Shown piece by piece: positions 1 through 5,141 of a DNA stretch of 10,776 nucleotides; positions within the stretch are counted from its first letter, which is position 1; every line of letters begins with the position of its first letter. Origin of the DNA: an uncultured Flavobacteriales bacterium (GTDB taxonomy: Bacteria; Bacteroidota; Bacteroidia; Flavobacteriales_D; Sanyastnellaceae); the NCBI GenBank assembly GCA_913057815.1, contig CAJXOV010000035.1, forward strand, positions 1 to 10,776. Direction: 5' to 3'. A program made the translations under genes and the position numbers. The notes below the pieces were generated by a model. The model was not told the DNA's origin and did no database searches. It saw only the letters and a program-made list of their open reading frames with translations.

Positions 1-38
1 AGAGGTCTCGTGGGCTCGGAGATGTGTATAAGAGACAG
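1..38. other. Illumina Nextera adapter (non-genomic)
   Basis: Bases 5-38 match the Nextera read-2 transposase adapter, which begins GTCTCGTGGGCTCGG. Its last 19 bases (20-38) are the Tn5 mosaic end, beginning AGATGTGTATAAGAG. The four bases before it, AGAG, would be the tail of the i7 index; from memory they fit index N707, but other indices could end the same way. This is untrimmed library sequence at a contig end, so genomic DNA starts at about base 39 and nothing upstream can be inferred. Confidence 0.97.
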
Positions 39-54
39 ACTATAAACTATAAAC
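39..54. repeat. Short 7-bp tandem repeat at the contig end
   Basis: Right after the adapter the genome reads ACTATAA twice (39-45, 46-52) followed by AC, so about 2.3 copies of a 7-bp unit. It lies just 3' of paaC (stop at 66-68). The array may continue beyond the assembled sequence and may be why the contig ends here. It is short, so chance is possible. Confidence 0.5.
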
Positions 55-65
55 CTCTGTTTGGC

Positions 66-818
66 CTACCAATCCGAGTTCGGATAAGCTCTCTGCATGT
101 ACTGAAGCTCTGCCAAAATAAATCCTAAATGCTCTGAATGGAATCCTAATTTCCCATCAGTTTGTCTCCAATTAGGCTCTGGAATAGTGAGTTCAGCTTC
201 CTTTATAATCGTATTTACATTCGTAAAGTAGATTTCTTTCAATGCTGCTAAATCTGCTCCTATTCCGTTTTCTTTCATCTCTTTATCCAAAGGAGTCTCC
301 TGGAAAAACTCATTTATAAACGGGTGTAAGTGATTTAAAGCGGCTTGTAGCTTCTGATTTGAAACCTCTGTTCCTCCTCCCAGACGCTTCATCCATTCTG
401 ATGAAAAACGCTCGTGGTAACGAGACTCTTTTATAGACTTTTCTGCTATGGCAGCTATGCGTTCATCTTTACTTCCGCACAGTTGTTTCATAAGCGGCAT
501 GTGAAAAGAATCAAACAAAAACTGACGACAAATCACATGAGCAAAATCATCATTAGGCTGTTCTACAAGCCAGCTGTTTTTGTATTCACGCTCGGTTCTC
601 AGAAATGCTATAGAATCTTCAGATGCATCTTCTCCAGATAGCTCTGCAGCATACTGAAAATAGTTTCTTACCTGACCATATAAATCCAAAGAAATATTGG
701 TTAACGCTATGTCTGTTTCCAGGCTAGGGCCATGTCCACAAAGCTCAGATAGTCTATGTCCTAGAATCAGAGAATTGTCTCCAAGAGTCAATAAGTAATC
801 GTAAATCTTATTTTCCAT
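66..818 (-). CDS. paaC: 1,2-phenylacetyl-CoA epoxidase, subunit PaaC
   Basis: PaaC is the ferritin-like structural partner of the catalytic subunit PaaA in the ring-1,2-phenylacetyl-CoA epoxidase of aerobic phenylacetate breakdown. It supports PaaA but does not itself carry the active di-iron centre. The 250 residues match the family length (about 248 in E. coli). Family-typical stretches are LGHRLSELCGHGP (19-31), followed by a region ending DLYGQVR (45-51), and YHERFSSEWMKRLGGGT (134-150). The ATG at 816-818 shares one base with the paaB stop codon (TAATG), which indicates translational coupling. The stop is a TAG at 66-68, so the gene is complete despite lying at the contig end. The next expected gene, paaD, would be further along the minus strand and is not in the assembly. 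Confidence 0.96.
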   Translation of the reverse strand: MENKIYDYLLTLGDNSLILGHRLSELCGHGPSLETDIALTNISLDLYGQVRNYFQYAAELSGEDASEDSIAFLRTEREYKNSWLVEQPNDDFAHVICRQFLFDSFHMPLMKQLCGSKDERIAAIAEKSIKESRYHERFSSEWMKRLGGGTEVSNQKLQAALNHLHPFINEFFQETPLDKEMKENGIGADLAALKEIYFTNVNTIIKEAELTIPEPNWRQTDGKLGFHSEHLGFILAELQYMQRAYPNSDW

Positions 819-1105
819 TACATGTGTTTTAACTCCTCAGGAAGGACGTAAAAAGTAGGATGTCTATAAGCTTTATCAGCTGCCGGCTCGAATATTTCAC
901 CGTTCTCAGCTGGATTAGTAGCTACTATGTGCTTAGATTCTACTACCCAAAGACTCACACCTTCCTGTCTTCTGGTGTATACATCTCTAGCGTTTTCTAA
1001 AGCCATTTCTGCATCAGCAGCATGAAGAGAACCCGCATGGCGGTGTTCTAATCCATTTTTGCTTCTGATAAATACTTCCCAAATGGGCCATTCTTTCTTT
1101 GTCAT
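818..1105 (-). CDS. paaB: 1,2-phenylacetyl-CoA epoxidase, subunit PaaB
   Basis: PaaB is the small subunit that bridges PaaAC heterodimers in the phenylacetyl-CoA epoxidase complex. The product is 95 residues, the same length as the E. coli protein as I recall it. It has the conserved run from WEVFIRSKNGLEHRHAGSLH (9-28) through YTRRQEGVSLWVVES (43-57). Its stop overlaps the paaC start by one base. Upstream the operon is interrupted: the preceding paa gene, paaA, lies about 560 bases away beyond an S23/Avd-like gene. A 9-bp inverted repeat (1107-1127) ends one base before the ATG, so paaB translation initiation may be affected by structure in a read-through transcript. Confidence 0.95.
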   Translation of the reverse strand: MTKKEWPIWEVFIRSKNGLEHRHAGSLHAADAEMALENARDVYTRRQEGVSLWVVESKHIVATNPAENGEIFEPAADKAYRHPTFYVLPEELKHM

Positions 1106-1106
1106 G

Positions 1107-1127
1107 TCTGAAAATTTTATTTTCAGA
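1107..1127 (-). promoter_or_regulatory. AT-rich hairpin abutting the paaB start codon
   Basis: On the plus strand TCTGAAAAT (1107-1115) and ATTTTCAGA (1119-1127) form a perfect 9-bp inverted repeat with a 3-base loop. On the transcribed minus strand it ends one base before the paaB ATG. It could mask initiation, mark an old RNA processing site, or be fortuitous in AT-rich DNA. No T-tract follows in the transcript, so it is not a typical terminator. Confidence 0.35.
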
Positions 1128-1140
1128 AAGTTGACTAGTT

Positions 1141-1156
1141 GATAAGCTGATAAGTC
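1141..1156. repeat. Degenerate inverted copies of the 8-bp repeat
   Basis: GATAAGCT (1141-1148) and GATAAGTC (1149-1156) are two units with an 8-base period. GATAAGT is the reverse complement of ACTTATC, which recurs with the same 8-base period at 1618-1648 on the other side of the S23/Avd-like gene. The two repeat blocks therefore face each other across the gene, like imperfect terminal inverted repeats. Confidence 0.45.
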
Positions 1157-1171
1157 AGATTCTCAGCTTTC

Positions 1172-1191
1172 AGAATCTCTGGTGAGATTCT
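1172..1191 (-). other. Hairpin 3' of the S23/Avd-like gene
   Basis: AGAATCTC (1172-1179) and GAGATTCT (1184-1191) form a perfect 8-bp stem with a 4-base loop, six bases past the gene's stop codon on the minus strand. A further AGATTCT at 1157-1163 could pair with the same AGAATCT, so two mutually exclusive hairpins are possible. There is no U-tract, so strong intrinsic termination is unlikely. RNA processing or partial attenuation within the paa transcript is possible. Confidence 0.35.
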
Positions 1192-1197
1192 CCTAGT

Positions 1198-1575
1198 TTA
1201 CTTTCCATTATTCTTTTGTTTTACCAGATATGTTATATACCCGTTCAACATTTTTTCAATTTCTTCTAAATCTATTTTTAATTTCTCAAAAACTTCTCTA
1301 GTAATATACGTTTCGTCCAAAGCTACTGTCAGGTGATCGTAGGTTTCTATAAGTGATCCTCTGGACATTCTGCAATACTGAATGTTCTCTTGATAGTGAA
1401 ATCTCCCATGCCCCTCAGAAATATTAGCTGTAACAGATCTTGAACTTCTAATAATCTGATCTACCAATTTATACTTCTCCTCTTTAGGTAAGGTCTTGGT
1501 TAGTGATGAAATGGCTTTTCTAAATAGTCTAGCCTTTTGCCAAACTTTTAATTCTGATAACTTGTGATAACCCAT
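1198..1575 (-). CDS. Four-helix-bundle protein, S23 (23S rRNA intervening sequence)/Avd-like family
   Basis: The family includes small proteins encoded inside 23S rRNA intervening sequences and the Avd accessory proteins of diversity-generating retroelements. Most stand-alone members have no assigned function and are thought to be nucleic-acid-binding. The chosen ATG gives 125 residues, a usual family length, starting MGYHKLSELKVWQKA, with LKVWQKA (9-15) matching the typical N-terminus. The core motif runs from QIIRSSRSVTANISEGHGR (40-58) into a second conserved part, YCRMSRGSLIETYDHL (67-82). A longer reading from a GTG at 1635 was rejected because its first codons come from the tandem repeat. 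The gene sits inside the paa operon with about 91-92 untranslated bases on each side. It has no link to phenylacetate chemistry, so I read it as an insertion. No reverse transcriptase or template repeat is nearby, so this is not a retroelement as seen here. Confidence 0.9.
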   Translation of the reverse strand: MGYHKLSELKVWQKARLFRKAISSLTKTLPKEEKYKLVDQIIRSSRSVTANISEGHGRFHYQENIQYCRMSRGSLIETYDHLTVALDETYITREVFEKLKIDLEEIEKMLNGYITYLVKQKNNGK

Positions 1576-1615
1576 TACACTCTTTATTTCTAATCTTAAA
1601 ATTTGGAGTAAACTT

Positions 1616-1655
1616 CCACTTATCCACTTATCCACTTATCCACTTATCCACTTAT
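1616..1655. repeat. Five perfect tandem copies of an 8-bp unit
   Basis: CCACTTAT is repeated five times without change (1616-1623, 1624-1631, 1632-1639, 1640-1647, 1648-1655); on the minus strand this is ATAAGTGG. It lies between the paaA stop (1667) and the start of the S23/Avd-like gene (1575). Perfect short arrays like this are prone to slipped-strand copy change. Because 8 is not a multiple of 3, copy change would shift frame in any reading through it. Confidence 0.9.
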
Positions 1656-1666
1656 AACCACTCTAT

Positions 1667-2623
1667 TTAAGAAGCTTTCTTCGCCTCTTTCTTAGCGTCT
1701 TTCTTCTCCGAATAAGCCATAGCCGCATCTCTCACCCATTCTCCTTCATCCCAAGCTTTAACTCTTGCTCCAAGTCTTTCTTTATTGCAACGCCCATTAC
1801 CTTTAACCACTTGCCAGAATTCATCCCAGTCGATAGGACCGAAATCATAATGACCTCTCTCCTCATTCCATTTTAAGTCTGGGTCGGGAATAGTCAAACC
1901 TAGAATTTCTGCCTGAGGAACAGCTATATCTACAAACTGCTGACGCAATTCATCGTTAGTCTTCAATTTTATTTTCCACTGCATGGCCTGTTCAGTATGC
2001 GGAGATTCTTCATCTCTCGGGCCGAACATCATTAACGAAGGCCACCAAAATCGGTTAAGCGCATCCTGTGCCATAGCTTTCTGAGCGGGAGTTCCGTTAC
2101 ATAGCGTAAGCATCATTTCATATCCCTGACGCTGATGGAAACTTTCCTCTTTACAGATTCTCACCATAGCTCTAGCATAAGGGCCATAAGAAGTTCTGGT
2201 AAGCATTACTTGATTAATGATAGCAGCTCCATCTACCAGCCAACCAATAGCTCCAATATCCGCCCATGAAAGAGTTGGGTAGTTGAAAATGCTCGAGTAC
2301 TTGGCTTTCCCGGTGTGAAGTTGATGAAAAAGCTCATCTCTAGAAATCCCCAGTGTTTCAGCTGCTGAGTAAAGGTAAAGGCCATGTCCAGCCTCATCTT
2401 GAACCTTAGCTAATAGGCCTACTTTTCTTCTTAGATTAGGAGCTCTGGTAATCCAGTTTCCTTCAGGAAGCATACCTACAATTTCTGAGTGCCCATGCTG
2501 AGAAATCTGACGAATGTGCGTCTTTCTATACTTTTCAGGCATCCAGTTTTTAGGCTCTATATTTTCTCCAGCGTCTATTCTGGCTTGAAAATCGGACTCT
2601 AATTTATTTATATCTAATTCCAT
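1667..2623 (-). CDS. paaA: 1,2-phenylacetyl-CoA epoxidase, catalytic subunit PaaA
   Basis: PaaA is the di-iron oxygenase subunit that inserts one oxygen atom of O2 into the aromatic ring of phenylacetyl-CoA, giving the 1,2-epoxide. The product is 318 residues (E. coli about 309). Likely iron ligands are visible in ferritin-like spacing: Glu47, then E77-A-G-H80 in VQDEAGHG, Asp131, and E160-S-F-H163 in [11 protein letters not shown]. Glu47, Glu77 and His80 keep the spacing of the known E. coli ligands. The C-terminus carries an extra Lys/Ala-rich tail (about 307-318, [14 protein letters not shown] region) that looks unstructured. Upstream, 63 bases separate it from paaE and contain a palindromic repeat (2657-2683). 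Downstream the operon is interrupted by the S23/Avd-like gene before paaB. Confidence 0.97.
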   Translation of the reverse strand: MELDINKLESDFQARIDAGENIEPKNWMPEKYRKTHIRQISQHGHSEIVGMLPEGNWITRAPNLRRKVGLLAKVQDEAGHGLYLYSAAETLGISRDELFHQLHTGKAKYSSIFNYPTLSWADIGAIGWLVDGAAIINQVMLTRTSYGPYARAMVRICKEESFHQRQGYEMMLTLCNGTPAQKAMAQDALNRFWWPSLMMFGPRDEESPHTEQAMQWKIKLKTNDELRQQFVDIAVPQAEILGLTIPDPDLKWNEERGHYDFGPIDWDEFWQVVKGNGRCNKERLGARVKAWDEGEWVRDAAMAYSEKKDAKKEAKKAS

Positions 2624-2656
2624 TTCAAAATGGTTTTATACCCAGTAATTTTTGGG

Positions 2657-2683
2657 CTATGTTTTCGCGTTGCAACGCTTAAT
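2657..2683. repeat. Palindromic intergenic repeat, copy 1
   Basis: The perfect 12-bp palindrome GCGTTGCAACGC (2667-2678) is followed by TTAAT and preceded, after three bases, by CTATGTT. The same layout occurs at 10171-10196, with 17 identical contiguous bases plus the seven upstream ones. This copy lies in the paaE-paaA gap, three bases beyond the paaE stop codon. It may act as an RNA hairpin, a protein-binding site or a dispersed repeat. The family is not one I recognise. Confidence 0.7.
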
Positions 2684-2686
2684 ATT

Positions 2687-3760
2687 CTAATTATCAAAGT
2701 CCACTACTACCTTTTCAGAGCACGGAATAGCTTGGCAAGTAAGAACGTATCCTTGTTTTAACTCTTCTTCCTCCAGTGCGTAATTCACTTCCATTTCTAC
2801 TTTTCCTTCTATCACTTTAGCTTTACACGTAGAGCATACTCCGCCTTTACATGCAAATGGTAAATCAGCATTAGCTGCCAGTGCGGCATCTAGGATGTTG
2901 TTAGAACCTTGGTGGATTTTAAAGTTAAAGGATTTTCCGGCATCTAGTATAGTAACATCAGAAATAAGTCCTTTTAGCTCCTCTGTAATTTCTTTTCGAG
3001 CTCCTGTTTTAGCGGTAGATGAAGTAAAGAGTTCAAAGTGAATCTTTTTCTCATCTAAGCCTTTAGATGTGAAGAAATCCTTAGCCATAAATACCATTTC
3101 CTCAGGTCCACAAGAGAAAACATGGTCTACCTGGTTAACATCTATCACTGACAGAGAAAGCTTCTCCAGCTTTTCAGAATCTAATCTTCCGTTAAATAAA
3201 TCTATTCCTCTGCTCTGCTTGGTCAGGAAATGAAATACTTCAAAACGATCCATAAATCTATTCTTCAATCCTTCTATTTCTTCCTTCAGAATGACAGAAG
3301 CTGCCGTTTGATTGGTGTATAAAAGTTTGAAAGTAGACTTTGGTTCACTTTCCAAGTGAGTTTTTACGATAGAGTAAATAGGAGTGATTCCGCTTCCAGC
3401 AGCTATGGCTATAAAGTTTCTTTCAGCTTCAGGTTCTACCTCCACAAAGAAATTTCCGTTTGGAAGCATGGCTTCTAAAGTATCTCCTACTTTGAGCACA
3501 TCATTAGCGTAAGTAGAAAATAATCCACCGTGGATTTTTTTAATTCCTACTTGCCACTCAGCAGTGTTAGGGCAGGAGCAAAGAGAGTATGACCTCTGGA
3601 CATTTTCTCCATCTATTTCAGCTCTAAGCGTGAGGTATTGACCTTGTTTGTATTTGAAATCCTCCTGAAGTTCAGCAGGAATATGGAAACTAACTAGTGA
3701 GCACTGTTCAGTGGTTTTCTGAATATCTGTTACCGTAATGTTGTGAAATCTTGAAGCCAT
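2687..3760 (-). CDS. paaE: 1,2-phenylacetyl-CoA epoxidase, reductase subunit PaaE
   Basis: PaaE moves electrons from NADPH through a flavin and a 2Fe-2S cluster to the di-iron centre of PaaA. The 357 residues match the family (E. coli 356) and show the class order. First is a flavin-binding ferredoxin-reductase domain with R56-S-Y-S59. Then comes a nucleotide-binding domain with AAGSGITP (120-127) and CGPEEM (217-222). Last is a plant-type ferredoxin domain with cluster cysteines C304, C309, C312 and C342 (CKGGVCSTC and TCQA). All key residues are present. It is the first gene of the operon here, unlike the E. coli order, where paaE follows paaABCD. Its promoter region (3780-3810) contains a palindrome resembling a PaaR operator. 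Confidence 0.97.
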   Translation of the reverse strand: MASRFHNITVTDIQKTTEQCSLVSFHIPAELQEDFKYKQGQYLTLRAEIDGENVQRSYSLCSCPNTAEWQVGIKKIHGGLFSTYANDVLKVGDTLEAMLPNGNFFVEVEPEAERNFIAIAAGSGITPIYSIVKTHLESEPKSTFKLLYTNQTAASVILKEEIEGLKNRFMDRFEVFHFLTKQSRGIDLFNGRLDSEKLEKLSLSVIDVNQVDHVFSCGPEEMVFMAKDFFTSKGLDEKKIHFELFTSSTAKTGARKEITEELKGLISDVTILDAGKSFNFKIHQGSNNILDAALAANADLPFACKGGVCSTCKAKVIEGKVEMEVNYALEEEELKQGYVLTCQAIPCSEKVVVDFDN

Positions 3761-3779
3761 TAACTATCGTTCTGTAGCG

Positions 3780-3810
3780 TAAAACTAACGATTGTTAGTT
3801 TGAGATGCAA
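3780..3810 (-). promoter_or_regulatory. Predicted promoter of the paa operon
   Basis: On the minus strand TTGC (3810-3807), 19 bases, then TAGTTTTA (3787-3780) fit the Bacteroidota -33 TTG / -7 TAnnTTTG layout, with one mismatch in the last -7 base. The paaE ATG follows 19 bases later. The palindrome at 3782-3801 covers the -7 box and most of the spacer, so a repressor bound there would block RNA polymerase. Confidence 0.45.
3782..3801. promoter_or_regulatory. Palindromic operator candidate, PaaR (TetR family)-like
   Basis: AAACTAAC (3782-3789) and GTTAGTTT (3794-3801) form a perfect 8-bp inverted repeat around GATT. The core CTAACGATTGTTAG agrees with 9 of the 10 specified positions of the Thermus thermophilus PaaR consensus CNAACGNNCGTTNG as I remember it. 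PaaR is a TetR-family repressor released by phenylacetyl-CoA, the substrate of the enzyme encoded downstream. No regulator gene is in the window, so assignment to PaaR is inference from motif and position. Confidence 0.6.
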
Positions 3811-3829
3811 GTTTTCGATTGAAATAGGA

Positions 3830-3858
3830 TTGGATTGGTTGAAAATGTGAGACTTTTG
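3830..3858 (+). promoter_or_regulatory. Possible promoter of the YkgJ-like gene
   Basis: TTGG (3830-3833), a 17-base spacer, then GACTTTTG (3851-3858) resemble the Bacteroidota TTG / TAnnTTTG pattern with one mismatch in the -7 box. The box ends 11 bases before the ATG at 3870, implying a very short leader. Confidence 0.35.
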
Positions 3859-3869
3859 CGGTGCAATAC

Positions 3870-4376
3870 ATGTCTACTCACAATCCCATATCAGAAGAGC
3901 TTCAGCAGAAATTAGACAAGGCCCGTAGCGGTCAGAAATCGCTAAAAAAGCTCAAGCAGAAACTCACTAAAGTAAAGCCAAAGGAATTAGACTCTTCTTT
4001 TCATGAGTTGCATGATGAAGTATTCGAAGAAGTAGACTGTTTGAAGTGTGCCAACTGCTGTAAAACTACCAGTCCTATTTTTAGAGATACAGACATAGAA
4101 AGACTGGCCAAGCATTTTAGAATAAAGGCCAGTGAATTTGCAGACAAGTACCTTCATTTAGACAATGAAAACGATTACGTGTTGAACTCTTCTCCATGTC
4201 CGTTTCTGGGAGATGATCTTTACTGTTCAGTATACCAGTCCAGACCAAAAGCGTGTAGAGAATACCCGCATACCGATAGAAAGAACATGACTCAGATTTT
4301 AGGGTTGACGCTTAAGAATACTACTGTTTGTCCAGCGGTGGGTGAGATTATGGAAAGGTTGAAGGAGCAATTCTAG
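3870..4376 (+). CDS. YkgJ-type cysteine-cluster protein
   Basis: Members of this family (zinc- or iron-chelating domain, YkgJ-like) bind metal through clustered cysteines; their role is mostly unknown. The 168-residue product has eight cysteines: C57, C60, C63 and C64 in CLKCANCC, then C110, C119, C129 and C154, with the typical CPFL (110-113) and RPKACREYP (125-133) contexts. The first 40 residues are Lys/Gln-rich and probably helical. I chose the ATG at 3870 over the GTG at 3861 because it fits the upstream promoter box and needs no rare start. It is divergent from paaE, sharing a roughly 109-base intergenic region that also holds the operator palindrome, but no functional connection to phenylacetate is evident. 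Confidence 0.88.
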   Translation: MSTHNPISEELQQKLDKARSGQKSLKKLKQKLTKVKPKELDSSFHELHDEVFEEVDCLKCANCCKTTSPIFRDTDIERLAKHFRIKASEFADKYLHLDNENDYVLNSSPCPFLGDDLYCSVYQSRPKACREYPHTDRKNMTQILGLTLKNTTVCPAVGEIMERLKEQF

Positions 4377-4445
4377 AAATGAATTTCTTGTTGAATAAAT
4401 CATGCTCTTACTTCTATTAAAAAAAGACCACTCCATTTCATTTGC

Positions 4446-4453
4446 TACTTTCG
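4446..4453 (+). promoter_or_regulatory. -7-like box before the methyltransferase gene
   Basis: TACTTTCG fits TAnnTTTG except for C at position 7 and ends seven bases before the ATG at 4461. No clear -33 TTG lies at the usual distance, so support is moderate. If used, the transcript would be almost leaderless. Confidence 0.35.
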
Positions 4454-4460
4454 CAGTACG

Positions 4461-5141
4461 ATGATACTTTCTCTTATATCCCTGCTTCCTAAGTCTGCTA
4501 GAGTAGCATTTAATTCTCGAATAAAGAAAATAGCTGTGGCATATGCCAAAGCCTCTACAGATCCGACTATTCCTAAAATAGATTTATCTACCGAACATAT
4601 TCAGAATACTAAAGTGCTGGCCAATAGAACTGATCTGTTGAAACTTCTGCCTAAAGGAGGAGTGGTGGCAGAGTTAGGTGTAAACAAAGGAGGCTTTTCT
4701 GCTGATATTTTAGAACACACTGCTCCAGAAAAACTACACCTCATAGATATGTGGGGAAGTAAAAGGTACAATCAAGACATCCGTAAAAGTGTAGAAAGTA
4801 GATTTGCTAATGAATTAGCATCTGGTAAAGTTGAAATAAACTTAGGTCTCTCTACCGGTGTAGTTAATGATTTCAAAGAAGCGTATTTCGATTGGATTTA
4901 CATAGATACTGATCACTCCTACCAAACCACCAAAGCTGAATTAGAAATGTATGCGTCTAAAATGAAGCCAGGTGGAATTATGGCAGGGCATGATTACACA
5001 GTCTGTAACTGGAATGGCTTAGTACGTTATGGAGTTATAGAGGCTGTGCATGAATTCTGTAAGAATCAAAACTGGGAGATCATTTATTTATCAATGGAGA
5101 TGACCGTGAAGCCAAGCTTTGCCATTCGTAAGCTTAGCTAA
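4461..5141 (+). CDS. Class I SAM-dependent methyltransferase (Methyltransf_24-like)
   Basis: A predicted 226-residue Rossmann-fold methyltransferase using S-adenosylmethionine; the acceptor is unknown. Visible motifs are the SAM-binding motif I VAELGVNKGGFS (69-80), an acidic post-strand-2 position in LIDMWG (94-99), DWIYIDTDHSY (144-154), where acidic and His residues could bind metal or substrate, and GGIMAGHDY (171-179). This pattern resembles the small-molecule and sugar O-methyltransferases grouped with TylF/MycF-like and Methyltransf_24 enzymes. A basic, hydrophobic N-terminal segment (1-30) may be membrane-associated rather than a signal peptide. Its last eight bases overlap the 3' end of murB on the other strand. 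Nearby murB and a glycosyltransferase hint at cell-envelope glycan work, but that is only context. Confidence 0.85.
   Translation: MILSLISLLPKSARVAFNSRIKKIAVAYAKASTDPTIPKIDLSTEHIQNTKVLANRTDLLKLLPKGGVVAELGVNKGGFSADILEHTAPEKLHLIDMWGSKRYNQDIRKSVESRFANELASGKVEINLGLSTGVVNDFKEAYFDWIYIDTDHSYQTTKAELEMYASKMKPGGIMAGHDYTVCNWNGLVRYGVIEAVHEFCKNQNWEIIYLSMEMTVKPSFAIRKLS

Larger units (their letters stand above)
1141..1655 (-). mobile_element. Candidate small insertion: S23/Avd-like gene between inverted 8-bp repeat blocks
   Basis: About 515 bases separate two blocks of the same 8-bp unit in opposite orientations (1141-1156 and 1616-1655). The only gene inside encodes an S23/Avd-like four-helix-bundle protein. 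The unit splits paaA from paaB, which are adjacent in ordinary paaABC operons. No transposase is encoded, and no target-site duplication is obvious. This is inferred from architecture alone; an alternative is slow acquisition of a stand-alone gene with unrelated simple repeats. Confidence 0.35.

Noticed and set aside
20..38. Genuine Tn5-like transposon end
   Set aside because: The hyperactive mosaic end is fused to the exact Illumina adapter and sits at the contig edge, so it is library sequence.
1172..1191. Intrinsic terminator after the S23/Avd-like gene
   Set aside because: The stem is AT-balanced and lacks a following U-tract on the transcribed strand.
1198..1575. Avd-like protein as part of a diversity-generating retroelement
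   Set aside because: No reverse transcriptase, template repeat/variable repeat pair or variable target gene is visible in the window; the gene fits the wider S23 family standing alone.
1576..1635. Longer N-terminus of the S23/Avd-like protein from a GTG at 1635
   Set aside because: The added residues are translated from the tandem repeat and a non-conserved leader; the ATG at 1575 gives the typical family start.
1616..1655. CRISPR array
   Set aside because: The 8-bp units are directly contiguous with no spacers and no cas genes; it is a simple tandem repeat.
1784..1793. Third copy of the palindromic repeat (TTGCAACGCC within paaA)
   Set aside because: Only half of the palindrome matches and it is explained by paaA codons for conserved residues.
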